From positions 1 through 10,249 of the forward strand of contig DAOUSD010000035.1 of assembly GCA_030627405.1 (NCBI GenBank): a DNA stretch of 10,249 nt. The letters are read 5' to 3'. The notes beneath the pieces were generated by a model, which was given only the letters and a program-made list of their open reading frames with translations, did no database searches and was not told where the DNA came from. This stretch comes from Deltaproteobacteria bacterium (lineage in GTDB: Bacteria > Desulfobacterota > Desulfobacteria > Desulfobacterales > ETH-SRB1). Shown one piece after another: positions 1 through 6,032 of the stretch. The translations under genes and the position numbers were made by a program. Numbering within the stretch: the first letter of the stretch is position 1; each line of letters opens with the position of its first letter.

Positions 1-576
1 AAAGCAGCAAAGCATTATAAAATAGAAGTATCTAAAGATGAAAAAAGTGGCAATGCTGTTAAGATTCTTTGGACACGCCAACCTATTGCAAGTACAAAAG
101 ATAGTCTGCCTGGAGTATATTGTATCAGAACAACCCACATGGAACTGGATGAAGCCGCTCTATGGCGTACATATACAATGTTGACAGATTTGGAGGCAGC
201 ATTTCGATCGCTAAAATCAGAGCTTGGGATGCGGCCGGTTTTTCATCAACTTACAAAACGTGTAACAGCTCATCTTTTTATCAGTGTTTTGGCTTACCAT
301 TTAGTTCACAGTATCCGTTATCGATTAAAAAAGACTGGCATAAACAGTAGCTGGTCTGATTTAAGAAAACAACTGACAGGTCAAAATCGAGTAACAATTT
401 CCATGCAGTGCCGAAATGATAATGTTGTGCATGTGAGAAAAAGCACTCGGCCTGAGCCAAGACAACAGAAAATATATTCTGCTTTAGAATTATTCCCTCT
501 CCCCGGCAGAACGATCAAAACAATTATAAGCAAAATGAACAAAAGTAGTGCCATAACGAAGATTTTAAAAAAGTAA
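1..576 (+). CDS. IS1634-family transposase, C-terminal part (5' truncated by window edge)
   Basis: The reading frame is open from base 1 and stops at 574-576, giving the last 191 residues of a DDE transposase; the true start lies upstream of the window. It would cut and join the ends of an insertion sequence. The catalytic-Glu block is clear: YTMLTDLEAAFRSLKSEL (nt 172-222), which fits the IS4-superfamily Y-(2)-x-(3)-E-(6)-K signature with Glu at codon 193-195 and Leu in place of the usual Arg, as is common in the IS1634 group. Downstream blocks such as HLFISVLAYHLVHSIRYRLK and the conserved VHVRKSTRPEPRQQKIY also match that family from memory. The first two Asp residues of the triad lie outside the window, so activity cannot be judged. 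The IS end must lie shortly after 576, but its terminal repeat cannot be set without the left end. Confidence 0.9.
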   Translation, partial: KAAKHYKIEVSKDEKSGNAVKILWTRQPIASTKDSLPGVYCIRTTHMELDEAALWRTYTMLTDLEAAFRSLKSELGMRPVFHQLTKRVTAHLFISVLAYHLVHSIRYRLKKTGINSSWSDLRKQLTGQNRVTISMQCRNDNVVHVRKSTRPEPRQQKIYSALELFPLPGRTIKTIISKMNKSSAITKILKK

Positions 577-696
577 CATGCTATAATTATAGGATTTTAT
601 TTTTTTATTCGAAAAGATGGGTTAAGACACTTCCCTCTTTCTTTTCTCCCTCATCATCGGTACCGCACCCCTTTTTTTAACAAGGATATTTTCGTT

Positions 697-716
697 TAAA
701 AGGAAATTTCCTTTTA
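697..716. promoter_or_regulatory. 20-bp perfect palindrome, candidate operator
   Basis: TAAAAGGAAATTTCCTTTTA is a perfect inverted repeat with no spacer, sitting 34 bp upstream of a TATAAT hexamer and about 145 bp upstream of the HTH gene at 860. Two-fold symmetric sites like this are typical operators for dimeric HTH regulators. It would overlap or lie just upstream of the -35 region of the candidate promoter. The binding protein is unknown. The sequence is AT-rich, which raises the odds of chance symmetry, though 20 bp is long for chance. Confidence 0.4.
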
Positions 717-726
717 CGTCCTTTAA

Positions 727-755
727 ATTTTTTAATTTTTTTTCTGTAATATAAT
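727..755 (+). promoter_or_regulatory. Candidate promoter for the 860 gene run
   Basis: A perfect -10 hexamer TATAAT lies at 750-755. The -35 position 17 bp upstream (727-732) reads only ATTTTT, so the match to a sigma-70 type promoter is half-good and would need an activator or extended contacts. The distance to the start codon at 860 would leave a leader of about 100 nt. This is the only good -10 box I noticed ahead of the operon. Confidence 0.3.
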
Positions 756-859
756 CAGGCACGTATGACCGTTGATTCATTTTTTTTCTGCTCCTTAGGG
801 AAAATTCCCCATTAGAGGGTAAAGCAAGTAGTCTAATCCCAAACAGAGGAGATTTTAAA

Positions 860-1090
860 ATGAATCAATTAGACAATGAAAGAGCCGGAACAGAAAACCT
901 CCCAAAGTATTTAAACGAGAAACAAGTTTCCAGTATTACCGGACGCGCCCTTCAAACCTTAAGGAATGATCGTTTCGCTGGCCATGGAATTCCTTATACG
1001 AAATTTTCCAGGTCAGTTCGCTATTCTTTGACGGATGTCGTTCAGTTTATGGAGTCTCGGAAAATCATCCCTATAAACGAGGCCGCATGA
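860..1090 (+). CDS. AlpA/excisionase-like helix-turn-helix protein
   Basis: A 76-residue protein with a MerR/AlpA/excisionase-type winged HTH. The conserved layout is visible: YLNEKQVSSITGRALQTLRN (about residues 17-36), a linker with Gly-Pro-like turn residues, then RSVRYSLTDVVQFMESRKI (about 51-69), where the R-S-V-R-Y-x-x-x-D-V core is a hallmark of the HTH_17 group. Such proteins act as excisionases that bend att-site DNA or as transcription activators of mobile-element operons. The start is set by a strong AGAGGAG (845-851) nine bases before ATG. As first gene after the regulatory gap it is the natural candidate to control the downstream run. No integrase is visible in the window, so its excision role is unproven. 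Confidence 0.8.
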   Translation: MNQLDNERAGTENLPKYLNEKQVSSITGRALQTLRNDRFAGHGIPYTKFSRSVRYSLTDVVQFMESRKIIPINEAA

Positions 1091-1102
1091 TGATACCTCG
1101 CG

Positions 1103-1240
1103 ATGAACACAATATACAGCGCCAAAATCGAGACTCACATCAGACTTGTCAGGTTTGACCAGTTAGATGCCTTCTTAGAGTCTTATTCGGTGTCGGATAA
1201 CGAGATCGATAGTATTATAGAAGAGGTTATGAGGAAATGA
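1103..1240 (+). CDS. Small 45-aa hypothetical protein
   Basis: A short ORF of 45 residues beginning MNTIYSAKIETHIRLVRFDQ and ending SIIEEVMRK. It fills the gap between the HTH gene and the next gene, and its TGA overlaps the next ATG by four bases (ATGA at 1237-1240), the usual sign of translational coupling. The reading frame is closed by a TGA at 1091, so ATG 1103 is the only sensible start. No strong ribosome binding site is seen; reinitiation after the HTH stop 13 bases upstream is plausible. The sequence is acidic toward the C-terminus and probably helical. I do not recognise a family. Confidence 0.55.
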   Translation: MNTIYSAKIETHIRLVRFDQLDAFLESYSVSDNEIDSIIEEVMRK

Positions 1241-1551
1241 ATATTAAAATAATCAGCTTTGACCCGTACCGCGGAAAGACTATGCAAGGCTTTTTGTCTG
1301 TCCGGTTCACAGAGGCAGGGCTTGAGATCAGGGATATTGCCGTTCATCAAAAGAATGGCAGTCGTTGGCTGCAACTTCCGGCCAAACCCTACAGGAAGAG
1401 GGACGGTGGTAAGGGATGGTCATACATCCTCAATTTTCACAAAAAAGAACAATATAACAAGTTTCAGGAAGCAACGCTGAAAGCCCTCGACGCTTTTCAG
1501 CGGCAAGACAGGAGGAACGCAAATGACGCAAATACAACACACAGACCTTAA
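1237..1551 (+). CDS. Small phage replication-module protein, SpoVG-like
   Basis: A 104-residue protein with the pattern MNIKIISFDPYRG, then GFLSVRFTEAGLEIRDIAVH (about 18-37), then SRWLQLPAKPYR (about 42-53) and a WSYILNF strand (about 61-67). This beta-rich layout, in which a strand of 'RDI..H' type precedes a 'W.QLPAKPY' motif, is shared by a small family often found just upstream of phage primase genes and resembles the SpoVG nucleic-acid-binding fold. Function is not established; DNA or RNA binding in replication control is an inference. It overlaps the previous ORF by 4 bases and the primase-helicase gene by 29 bases, so the three are probably translated together. The Asn/Asp-rich tail after residue 93 is encoded in the overlap. 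Confidence 0.75.
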   Translation: MNIKIISFDPYRGKTMQGFLSVRFTEAGLEIRDIAVHQKNGSRWLQLPAKPYRKRDGGKGWSYILNFHKKEQYNKFQEATLKALDAFQRQDRRNANDANTTHRP

Positions 1552-3406
1552 AGCTAAAATCCTCGAAAGCCTCGATATTCAAGCCTTTTATCAAACCGAA
1601 GTCGCAAAATTTGGCAAGCCTAATAGCAAAGGTCAAGCGATAGGCGTCTGCCCCTTCCATGCCGATGAAAATCCTTCGTGTAGTTTTGACGTCCAAACAG
1701 GATATTTCAATTGTTTTGGATGCGGCGAGAAGGGTTCTGTTTTCGATTTTTACATGAAAAAATATAGGGTTGATTTCAGTGCTGCCTTGTCAGATTTGAG
1801 GAAGATCGCAGGGACCAACGATCAGCCAAAAAGAAGGCGGCGGAAGAGGAAAGCAGTGCAACAATTTTTTGACCCCGTTGATATTGGAAGTGTCAGCCAT
1901 CCCGAATTAGGGAAGCCGGATGATGTTTACACATACACCTGCGGGCAGGTGGCCAGGCATTACCTGTATGTTTGCCGGTTCACTATGGGGTACGGACAAG
2001 AAAAAACCTTTCGCCAATGCAGGCCGGACGGCAAGGGCGGTGTGCTCTGGTTGACTAAAGACATTGAACTCGTGCCCTACAACTTATCGGAACTCTCTAA
2101 GTCGCAATATTGCTTTATCAGTGAGGGAGAGAAAGATGTCGAAACCTTAAGACGGGTTAACCTTGTCGCTTCTTGTAATCCGATGGGGGCCGGGAACTGG
2201 CGGGATGAGCTGAACAAGTATTTTGAAGGCAAAAAAATTGCCATCTTGCCGGACAATGACGAACCTGGCCGAAAACATGCCTTGAGGGTTGCAAGGTCTC
2301 TCCACGGTGTGGCCAGCTCAATCAAAATCGTTGAACTTCCAGGCTTGCCAGATAAGGGTGACATCTCAGATTGGCTCAACACCGGCCATACAAAGGATGA
2401 GCTTTTAGCTTTGGTAAGGCAGACCATAGAATGGGAGCCGAAAAGCCAGGTCGAGGATGTCAATCAGGATGAACCGGAGAGCGCTAAACTTATCAAAGAA
2501 AACACAGCGGATGTCAGATCAATTAACATTCAAGATTTCTTGGCGTTGGAGCTGCCACCCAGGAAAAATCTTTTAAGCCCTTGGTTACCCAACCAAGGGC
2601 TGGCTATGCTGCACGCAAAGCGAGGCGTTGGAAAAACTTACATCGCTTTAGGCATTGCGTGTGCAATTGCTTCTGGCGGGGACTTCTTAAGGTGGAAGGC
2701 ACCGGAAGCGCGAGGTGTGTTGTTTATCGACGGTGAAATGCCCGCAGTAGTATTACAAGAGAGGATCTCAAATATCGTCCTCGGAATGGACAAGGAAATC
2801 GTGGCGCCGTTGCGGATTATAACGCCAGACTTGCAAAAAAATGGAGTGCCAAACTTGTCCTCTTTGGAAGGGCAAATAGCAATTAATAAGCATATTGACG
2901 ATGAAATATATTTGATTATCGTCGATAATATTTCAACACTGGTTCGTTCCGGTCGTGAAAATACTGCCGAGGATTGGCAGCCTGTGCAGGACTGGGCGCT
3001 AAGTCTTCGAGCAAGAGGAAAGTCGGTGCTCCTGATACACCACGACAATAAGCTTGGAGGACAGCGGGGCACTGCCAAAAAAGAAGATGTTTTGGATTCA
3101 GTCATATGCCTACGACATCCACCTGGCTATGTTCCTGAAGACGGAGCGGCTTTCCAGGTACATTACGAAAAAGCCCGGGGGATATTTGGCAAAGACGTCG
3201 AACCTTTTGAGGCTAGATTATCGGTTACTGATAGAGAAGGCACTATGTGGGCCATGCGCACACTAACCGAATCGACAAGCGATAAAGTGATAGAGCTCTC
3301 ACAGGAGGGTTTAACGCAAAAAGAGATATCAGAGACCTTGAGTATTCACAAAAGCAATGTTTCCCGCCATGTCAAAAAGGCTCAAGAAAATGGAAAATTG
3401 CCTTAA
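1523..3406 (+). CDS. Primase-helicase fusion (CHC2 zinc finger, TOPRIM, RepA-like ATPase, HTH)
   Basis: A 627-residue replication protein. Residues 12-95 form a DnaG-type CHC2 zinc finger with C43-x2-H46 and C64-x2-C67, which contacts template DNA. A basic linker (RRRRKRK, 104-110) leads to a TOPRIM catalytic domain (about 195-300) with the EGEKD motif at 201-205 and DND at 244-246, the metal-binding acidic residues for RNA primer synthesis. A RecA-like hexameric helicase core of the RepA/AAA_25 kind follows (about 345-570): Walker A RGVGKT at 367-372, Walker B YLIIVDN at 463-469, and LLIHHDNK at 503-510. The last 40 residues form an HTH (LTQKEISETLSIHKSNVSRH), possibly for origin recognition. 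AGGAGGA at 1510-1516 sets the ATG. The GCGCAAC repeat cluster begins seven bases after the stop, which suggests it acts there. Confidence 0.92.
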   Translation: MTQIQHTDLKAKILESLDIQAFYQTEVAKFGKPNSKGQAIGVCPFHADENPSCSFDVQTGYFNCFGCGEKGSVFDFYMKKYRVDFSAALSDLRKIAGTNDQPKRRRRKRKAVQQFFDPVDIGSVSHPELGKPDDVYTYTCGQVARHYLYVCRFTMGYGQEKTFRQCRPDGKGGVLWLTKDIELVPYNLSELSKSQYCFISEGEKDVETLRRVNLVASCNPMGAGNWRDELNKYFEGKKIAILPDNDEPGRKHALRVARSLHGVASSIKIVELPGLPDKGDISDWLNTGHTKDELLALVRQTIEWEPKSQVEDVNQDEPESAKLIKENTADVRSINIQDFLALELPPRKNLLSPWLPNQGLAMLHAKRGVGKTYIALGIACAIASGGDFLRWKAPEARGVLFIDGEMPAVVLQERISNIVLGMDKEIVAPLRIITPDLQKNGVPNLSSLEGQIAINKHIDDEIYLIIVDNISTLVRSGRENTAEDWQPVQDWALSLRARGKSVLLIHHDNKLGGQRGTAKKEDVLDSVICLRHPPGYVPEDGAAFQVHYEKARGIFGKDVEPFEARLSVTDREGTMWAMRTLTESTSDKVIELSQEGLTQKEISETLSIHKSNVSRHVKKAQENGKLP

Positions 3407-3989
3407 AAATAGCTCCGAGTTGCGGGTTGCGCGTACTATACCCGCGCAACCCGCAACTCGGAGGGAAAAAAGCGCAACCAGTAACGCAACCAGGGCGCAA
3501 CCGATAAGCCTGAAAGCCTTAGCCAGGCAGACTTTAGAGCGCAACCGGCAACGCAACCAAAGCGCAACTCAAGTAAAAAAACAGCGCAACTTGAGGCTTC
3601 AAAAAACACCCAAAAGTTGCGCTAGTATTTTTGATACCGAAAGTGCCAAAATCCACGAAATTGCAATCAAGAAAATGTCAATCTGTCTGCATGGTAAGCC
3701 ATGTAAAAATATTTCTCTGGTTGATTTCAGACAGATTTGTCTAAAAAATAATCAGCCGATTTTTGATATGGCTGTCTGTCCGGATGGCAGATATTGGGAA
3801 CGAAGCCAAGACAGACCGCAAAAGAAAACAATGACCTGCTATTGTTGCGGCGGTCAAACCTTTTGGCGCAAGAAAGATAACAGGGGCGGCAGGTGGATAT
3901 GCGAAGTGTGTCATCCGCCCATGCCAATCAGGGATGGAATCGAGTTTTTTACAATAGAGGGCGGTAGCAAAAGGCATGGCATCATATAG
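3357..3989 (+). CDS. Zinc-ribbon protein with basic N-terminal half encoded across the repeat array
   Basis: A 210-residue ORF whose C-terminal part is convincing: C-x2-C (MTCYCCGGQTFWRKK, about 158-172) and a second C-x2-C in WICEVCHPP (about 179-187) make a zinc ribbon of the kind often found at the end of phage primase-helicase proteins. Residues 1-90 are basic and low-complexity (many Arg, Asn, Gln, Thr) because they are translated from the GCGCAAC repeats. The start is uncertain: ATG 3357, 3369 and 3390 lack good ribosome sites (AAGG at 3377-3380 would favour 3390), and ATG 3675 would encode only the C-terminal half. It overlaps the primase-helicase gene by 50 bases in another frame. In related elements the ribbon may be part of the primase-helicase itself, so this could be a split-off domain. 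Nucleic-acid binding is the likely role. Confidence 0.55.
   Translation: MFPAMSKRLKKMENCLKNSSELRVARTIPAQPATRREKSATSNATRAQPISLKALARQTLERNRQRNQSATQVKKQRNLRLQKTPKSCASIFDTESAKIHEIAIKKMSICLHGKPCKNISLVDFRQICLKNNQPIFDMAVCPDGRYWERSQDRPQKKTMTCYCCGGQTFWRKKDNRGGRWICEVCHPPMPIRDGIEFFTIEGGSKRHGII
3413..3463. repeat. Perfect 21-bp inverted repeat with 9-nt loop
   Basis: Arms 3413-3433 and 3443-3463 are exact reverse complements (outer bases CTCCGAG/CTCGGAG), separated by TACTATACC. Each arm contains two head-to-tail copies of the GCGCAAC-type heptamer (GTTGCGG and GTTGCGC on the left, GCGCAAC and CCGCAAC on the right), so the hairpin is also the first part of the repeat array. It begins seven bases after the primase-helicase stop codon. 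No T run follows on the + strand, so it is not a classic + strand terminator. On the minus strand it is followed by CTATTTTTAAGG, but no minus-strand gene needs it. A role as a single-strand initiation or origin hairpin fits the context. Confidence 0.85.
3419..3622. repeat. Iteron-like array of GCGCAAC repeats, candidate replication origin
   Basis: Exact GCGCAAC occurs at 3444, 3472, 3495, 3539, 3562 and 3584, with reverse copies (GTTGCGC) at 3426 and 3616. One-base variants are ACGCAAC at 3484 and 3551, CCGCAAC at 3451, and GTTGCGG at 3419. From 3451 the start-to-start steps are 21, 12, 11, 44, 12, 11 and 22 bp, close to multiples of one helical turn. A 30-bp block of three heptamers at 3472-3501 recurs at 3539-3568 with 26 of 30 bases identical, but in a different reading frame, so the pattern is kept at DNA level and not for protein. 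The array sits directly after the primase-helicase gene, a common place for phage and plasmid origins. The binding protein is not known; the fusion's C-terminal HTH is a candidate. Confidence 0.6.
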
Positions 3990-4053
3990 GGGCGAGCGAG
4001 ACCGTGCCATATACGCGCTCTCAGAGAGTCGAAAAAAGGCTGATGTAACATGA
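3976..4053 (+). CDS. Possible 25-aa coupling ORF before the SF2 helicase
   Basis: ATG at 3976 opens a 25-residue frame (MASYRGERDRAIYALSESRK, then five more residues) that ends in TGA at 4051-4053. It starts 14 bases inside the end of the zinc-ribbon ORF and its stop overlaps the helicase ATG as ATGA at 4050-4053. An AAAAGG lies just upstream at 3969-3974. Because the helicase ATG has only a weak ribosome site of its own, translation of this short frame could deliver ribosomes to it. The peptide is basic and helix-like. It is short enough to be chance, and I recognise no family. Confidence 0.4.
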   Translation: MASYRGERDRAIYALSESRKKADVT

Positions 4054-5420
4054 AAGTCCAAATTGATAACAAATTGAGTATCTTTGATATTCCCTCACAT
4101 TTTAGTCGTATCGTATATGACCGGCTGACCCTTGATAATCCCAAGTGGATAGAAAATAACCGGATGAATCGCTGGAACGGCAACACGCCCAAACACTTAC
4201 GCTTCTATGAGAAAACAGACAACCTAATAGCACCAAGGGGTTTTATCAGACAACTTATCGGAATGGCAAGCAAATATGATATCCCGTACCAGATTGAAGA
4301 CCAGCGCCGTATATTGCCGGAAATAGGCTTTACCTTTCAAGGAAAGTTGAGGCCGTTTCAGAAGCAGGCAGTCACCGATATATTATCACGGGAGTTTGGG
4401 ACACTATCAGCAGCAACCGGAAGCGGCAAAACCGTCATGGCACTATACATAATAGCAGAGCGGAAGCAGCCAGCCTTGATTGTGGTTCATACAAAGGTAC
4501 TGCTTAATCAATGGATTGACCGGATAGTATCCTTCATGGGTATTCCAAAAGGTGAAATAGGCATTATCGGAGCCGGAAAGAAAACCATAGGCAAGCAGAT
4601 CACCGTTGCTTTAGTACAATCCCTTTATAAATGCGCTGATGAGGTTTCACCTTATATCGGCCATATAGTGATAGACGAATGCCACAGAACCCCTTCCAGA
4701 ACGTTTACCGAAGCCGTGACCGCTTTCGATTGCCGGTACATGCTGGGGTTGAGTGCCACGCCCTGGCGCAGGGATAAACTTTCAAAGCTCATATATTGGC
4801 ACATTGGAGATATCGTGCATGAGGTTGATAAGTTCGAATTAATTGAGAACGGGGACATCTTACAGGCAGATGTTGTTATCAGGGAAACAAACTTCACAAC
4901 TTGCCTTGACCCTTCAAATGAATACAGCAAAATGCTTTCAGAGCTTACACAAGACCTGGAAAGAAACCGTTTAATAGCTTCGGACGTGACCACAGAGTCC
5001 CGTGATGGCGGAGGCATATGTTTGGTACTGTCAGACCGGAAGGCACACTGTGTGGCCATACAGCAAGTCCTATTGGATGATTATAATGTTTCTTCAGCAT
5101 TACTGACCGGAGATGTTCCGGCAAGGCAAAGGCAGGATATCGTTGCTCGTTTGAATAAGGGACAAATCAAGGTGTTGGTTGCAAGTGGAAGCCTACTTGG
5201 CGAAGGATTTGATTGCAAGCAATTAAGCACGCTGTTTCTTGCAACGCCTATCCGGTTTGATGGCAGAGTTATTCAATACCTCGGCAGAGTATTAAGGCCA
5301 GCGAAAGGCAAAGCAAAGCCAAAGGTTTATGATTATATTGATTCTCATGTTGGTGTTTTACGGGTATCTGCAAAGGCAAGACAGTCAGTACTCGGCAATA
5401 AAGGGTTACTAAAAAGATAA
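4050..5420 (+). CDS. SF2 DNA/RNA helicase (DEAD/DEAH-like, UvsW/XPB type)
   Basis: A 456-residue superfamily 2 helicase. After an N-terminal region of about 95 residues, the Q-like motif RPFQKQAV (101-108) precedes motif I ATGSGKT (122-128), motif Ia VVHTKVLLNQW (145-155), motif II DECH (209-212) and motif III SATPWR (235-240). The second RecA lobe has LVLSDR (325-330), motif V around SLLGEGFD (381-388) and motif VI IQYLGRVLRP (408-417). This set is typical of phage helicases related to T4 UvsW and to XPB/Rad25, which remodel forks, unwind R-loops and branch-migrate junctions. ATP hydrolysis looks intact. Its placement after the candidate origin and primase-helicase suits a role in replication start or recombination-dependent replication. 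The exact subtype cannot be fixed from motifs alone. Confidence 0.9.
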   Translation: MKVQIDNKLSIFDIPSHFSRIVYDRLTLDNPKWIENNRMNRWNGNTPKHLRFYEKTDNLIAPRGFIRQLIGMASKYDIPYQIEDQRRILPEIGFTFQGKLRPFQKQAVTDILSREFGTLSAATGSGKTVMALYIIAERKQPALIVVHTKVLLNQWIDRIVSFMGIPKGEIGIIGAGKKTIGKQITVALVQSLYKCADEVSPYIGHIVIDECHRTPSRTFTEAVTAFDCRYMLGLSATPWRRDKLSKLIYWHIGDIVHEVDKFELIENGDILQADVVIRETNFTTCLDPSNEYSKMLSELTQDLERNRLIASDVTTESRDGGGICLVLSDRKAHCVAIQQVLLDDYNVSSALLTGDVPARQRQDIVARLNKGQIKVLVASGSLLGEGFDCKQLSTLFLATPIRFDGRVIQYLGRVLRPAKGKAKPKVYDYIDSHVGVLRVSAKARQSVLGNKGLLKR

Positions 5421-5455
5421 CAGTGCGCACAATTAATTTAACGAAAGGAAAAATC

Positions 5456-5971
5456 ATGGAACCCGATAAAGCAAAAGAAATTTTAAAGGAATGCAGCGGG
5501 ATAACGAAATTCGTGTTGGCCGGTGGAATTGCCAAGGTTCACGGTTTACAGGCCGATGCAATGAATAGGCTGGCTGAGTTAAAAAACGAGCTTCCAAAGG
5601 CTCTTGCACAACGGGCATTGGAAGAAAAAAACGATGTTGATCGCATCAAAACAGAAATGGCGGGATGCGAAGAAGTCCTTAAGGACGCACCCTTGACACT
5701 GGAAGAATTAACCAAGATGCAGGCGGCAAATGACAAGCGAATCAAAGAATCACAGACAGTTATTGAAAAGTATGAATATCGGCAAAAATATGACGCTTTA
5801 AAGAACGACCTCAGGTCAAATTCGTACAGTGATGGCGAGGTCGATAACAAGTTGTTTGAACTCAAAAAGTTGGCTCACAATGTCGATCATTACGGGGACA
5901 TTCAACATGACCTCGAGCGATTTCTTGAAGAACTGCAAAAAAAATATAAAAGATATCGAATTTCACGCTAA
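5456..5971 (+). CDS. Coiled-coil hypothetical protein, reading frame probably continues to 6032
   Basis: ATG 5456 is preceded by GAAAGGA (about 5442-5448) and gives 171 residues; a GTG at 5423 would add eleven but has no ribosome site. After a short N-terminal hydrophobic stretch (ITKFVLAGGIAKVHGL, about 14-29) the protein is rich in Glu, Lys and Leu and looks like a long coiled coil. No family is recognised. The frame ends with an atypical basic tail (KKYKRYRISR) right after an A8 run at 5937-5944. In the +1 frame, coding potential continues as NIKDIEFHANVGKEIEQIEM and on to a TAG at 6030-6032, with the same coiled-coil composition. So the true product may be about 191 residues, made by slippage or disrupted by an indel. 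The continued frame would overlap the small terminase by 19 bases. Confidence 0.7.
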   Translation: MEPDKAKEILKECSGITKFVLAGGIAKVHGLQADAMNRLAELKNELPKALAQRALEEKNDVDRIKTEMAGCEEVLKDAPLTLEELTKMQAANDKRIKESQTVIEKYEYRQKYDALKNDLRSNSYSDGEVDNKLFELKKLAHNVDHYGDIQHDLERFLEELQKKYKRYRISR

Positions 5972-6032
5972 CGTTGGTAAAGAAATTGAACAAATTGAGA
6001 TGCGGTTAACCAAATGCCAAAACCGAAAATAG
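5937..6032 (+). other. A8 slippery run and +1-frame continuation of the coiled-coil gene
   Basis: The run of eight A residues at 5937-5944 joins two frames. Removing one A (or adding two) reads LEELQK-NIKDIEF and onward to the stop at 6030-6032, adding about 31 residues of Glu/Lys/Ile-rich sequence in place of a 10-residue basic tail. Runs of eight or more A are known sites for RNA polymerase slippage and also for replication or sequencing indels. I cannot tell these apart here. Confidence 0.5.

Larger units (their letters stand above)
577..859. other. AT-rich intergenic region between the IS and the phage-like operon
   Basis: This 283-bp stretch has no credible gene on either strand. It should contain the right end of the insertion sequence, probably within the first 50-100 bases. 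It holds a 12-bp palindrome, CTATAATTATAG (581-592), followed by a T-rich run; this could be a weak terminator for the transposase gene or just AT-rich sequence. Other elements are long T tracts, an 11-bp direct repeat TTTTTTTTCTG seen twice (about 736-746 and 780-790), a 20-bp palindrome at 697-716 and a perfect TATAAT hexamer at 750-755. The combination looks like the control region for the gene run that begins at 860. Confidence 0.6.

Noticed and set aside
798..809. GGGAAAATTCCC as a second operator
   Set aside because: Symmetry breaks at the centre and the stem is only five pairs; too weak to call.
2638..3105. 155-codon minus-strand open frame
   Set aside because: It lies entirely antisense to the primase-helicase ATPase domain, whose motifs are intact; composition (Ser/Cys/Ile-rich) is typical of a shadow.
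3413..3463. Rho-independent terminator for the primase-helicase gene
   Set aside because: The strong stem is followed on the + strand by a purine run, not by T residues, and the downstream frame overlaps it.
3419..3622. CRISPR array
   Set aside because: The repeated word is only 7 bp and spacing is mainly 11-22 bp, far below repeat-spacer units; there are no cas genes.
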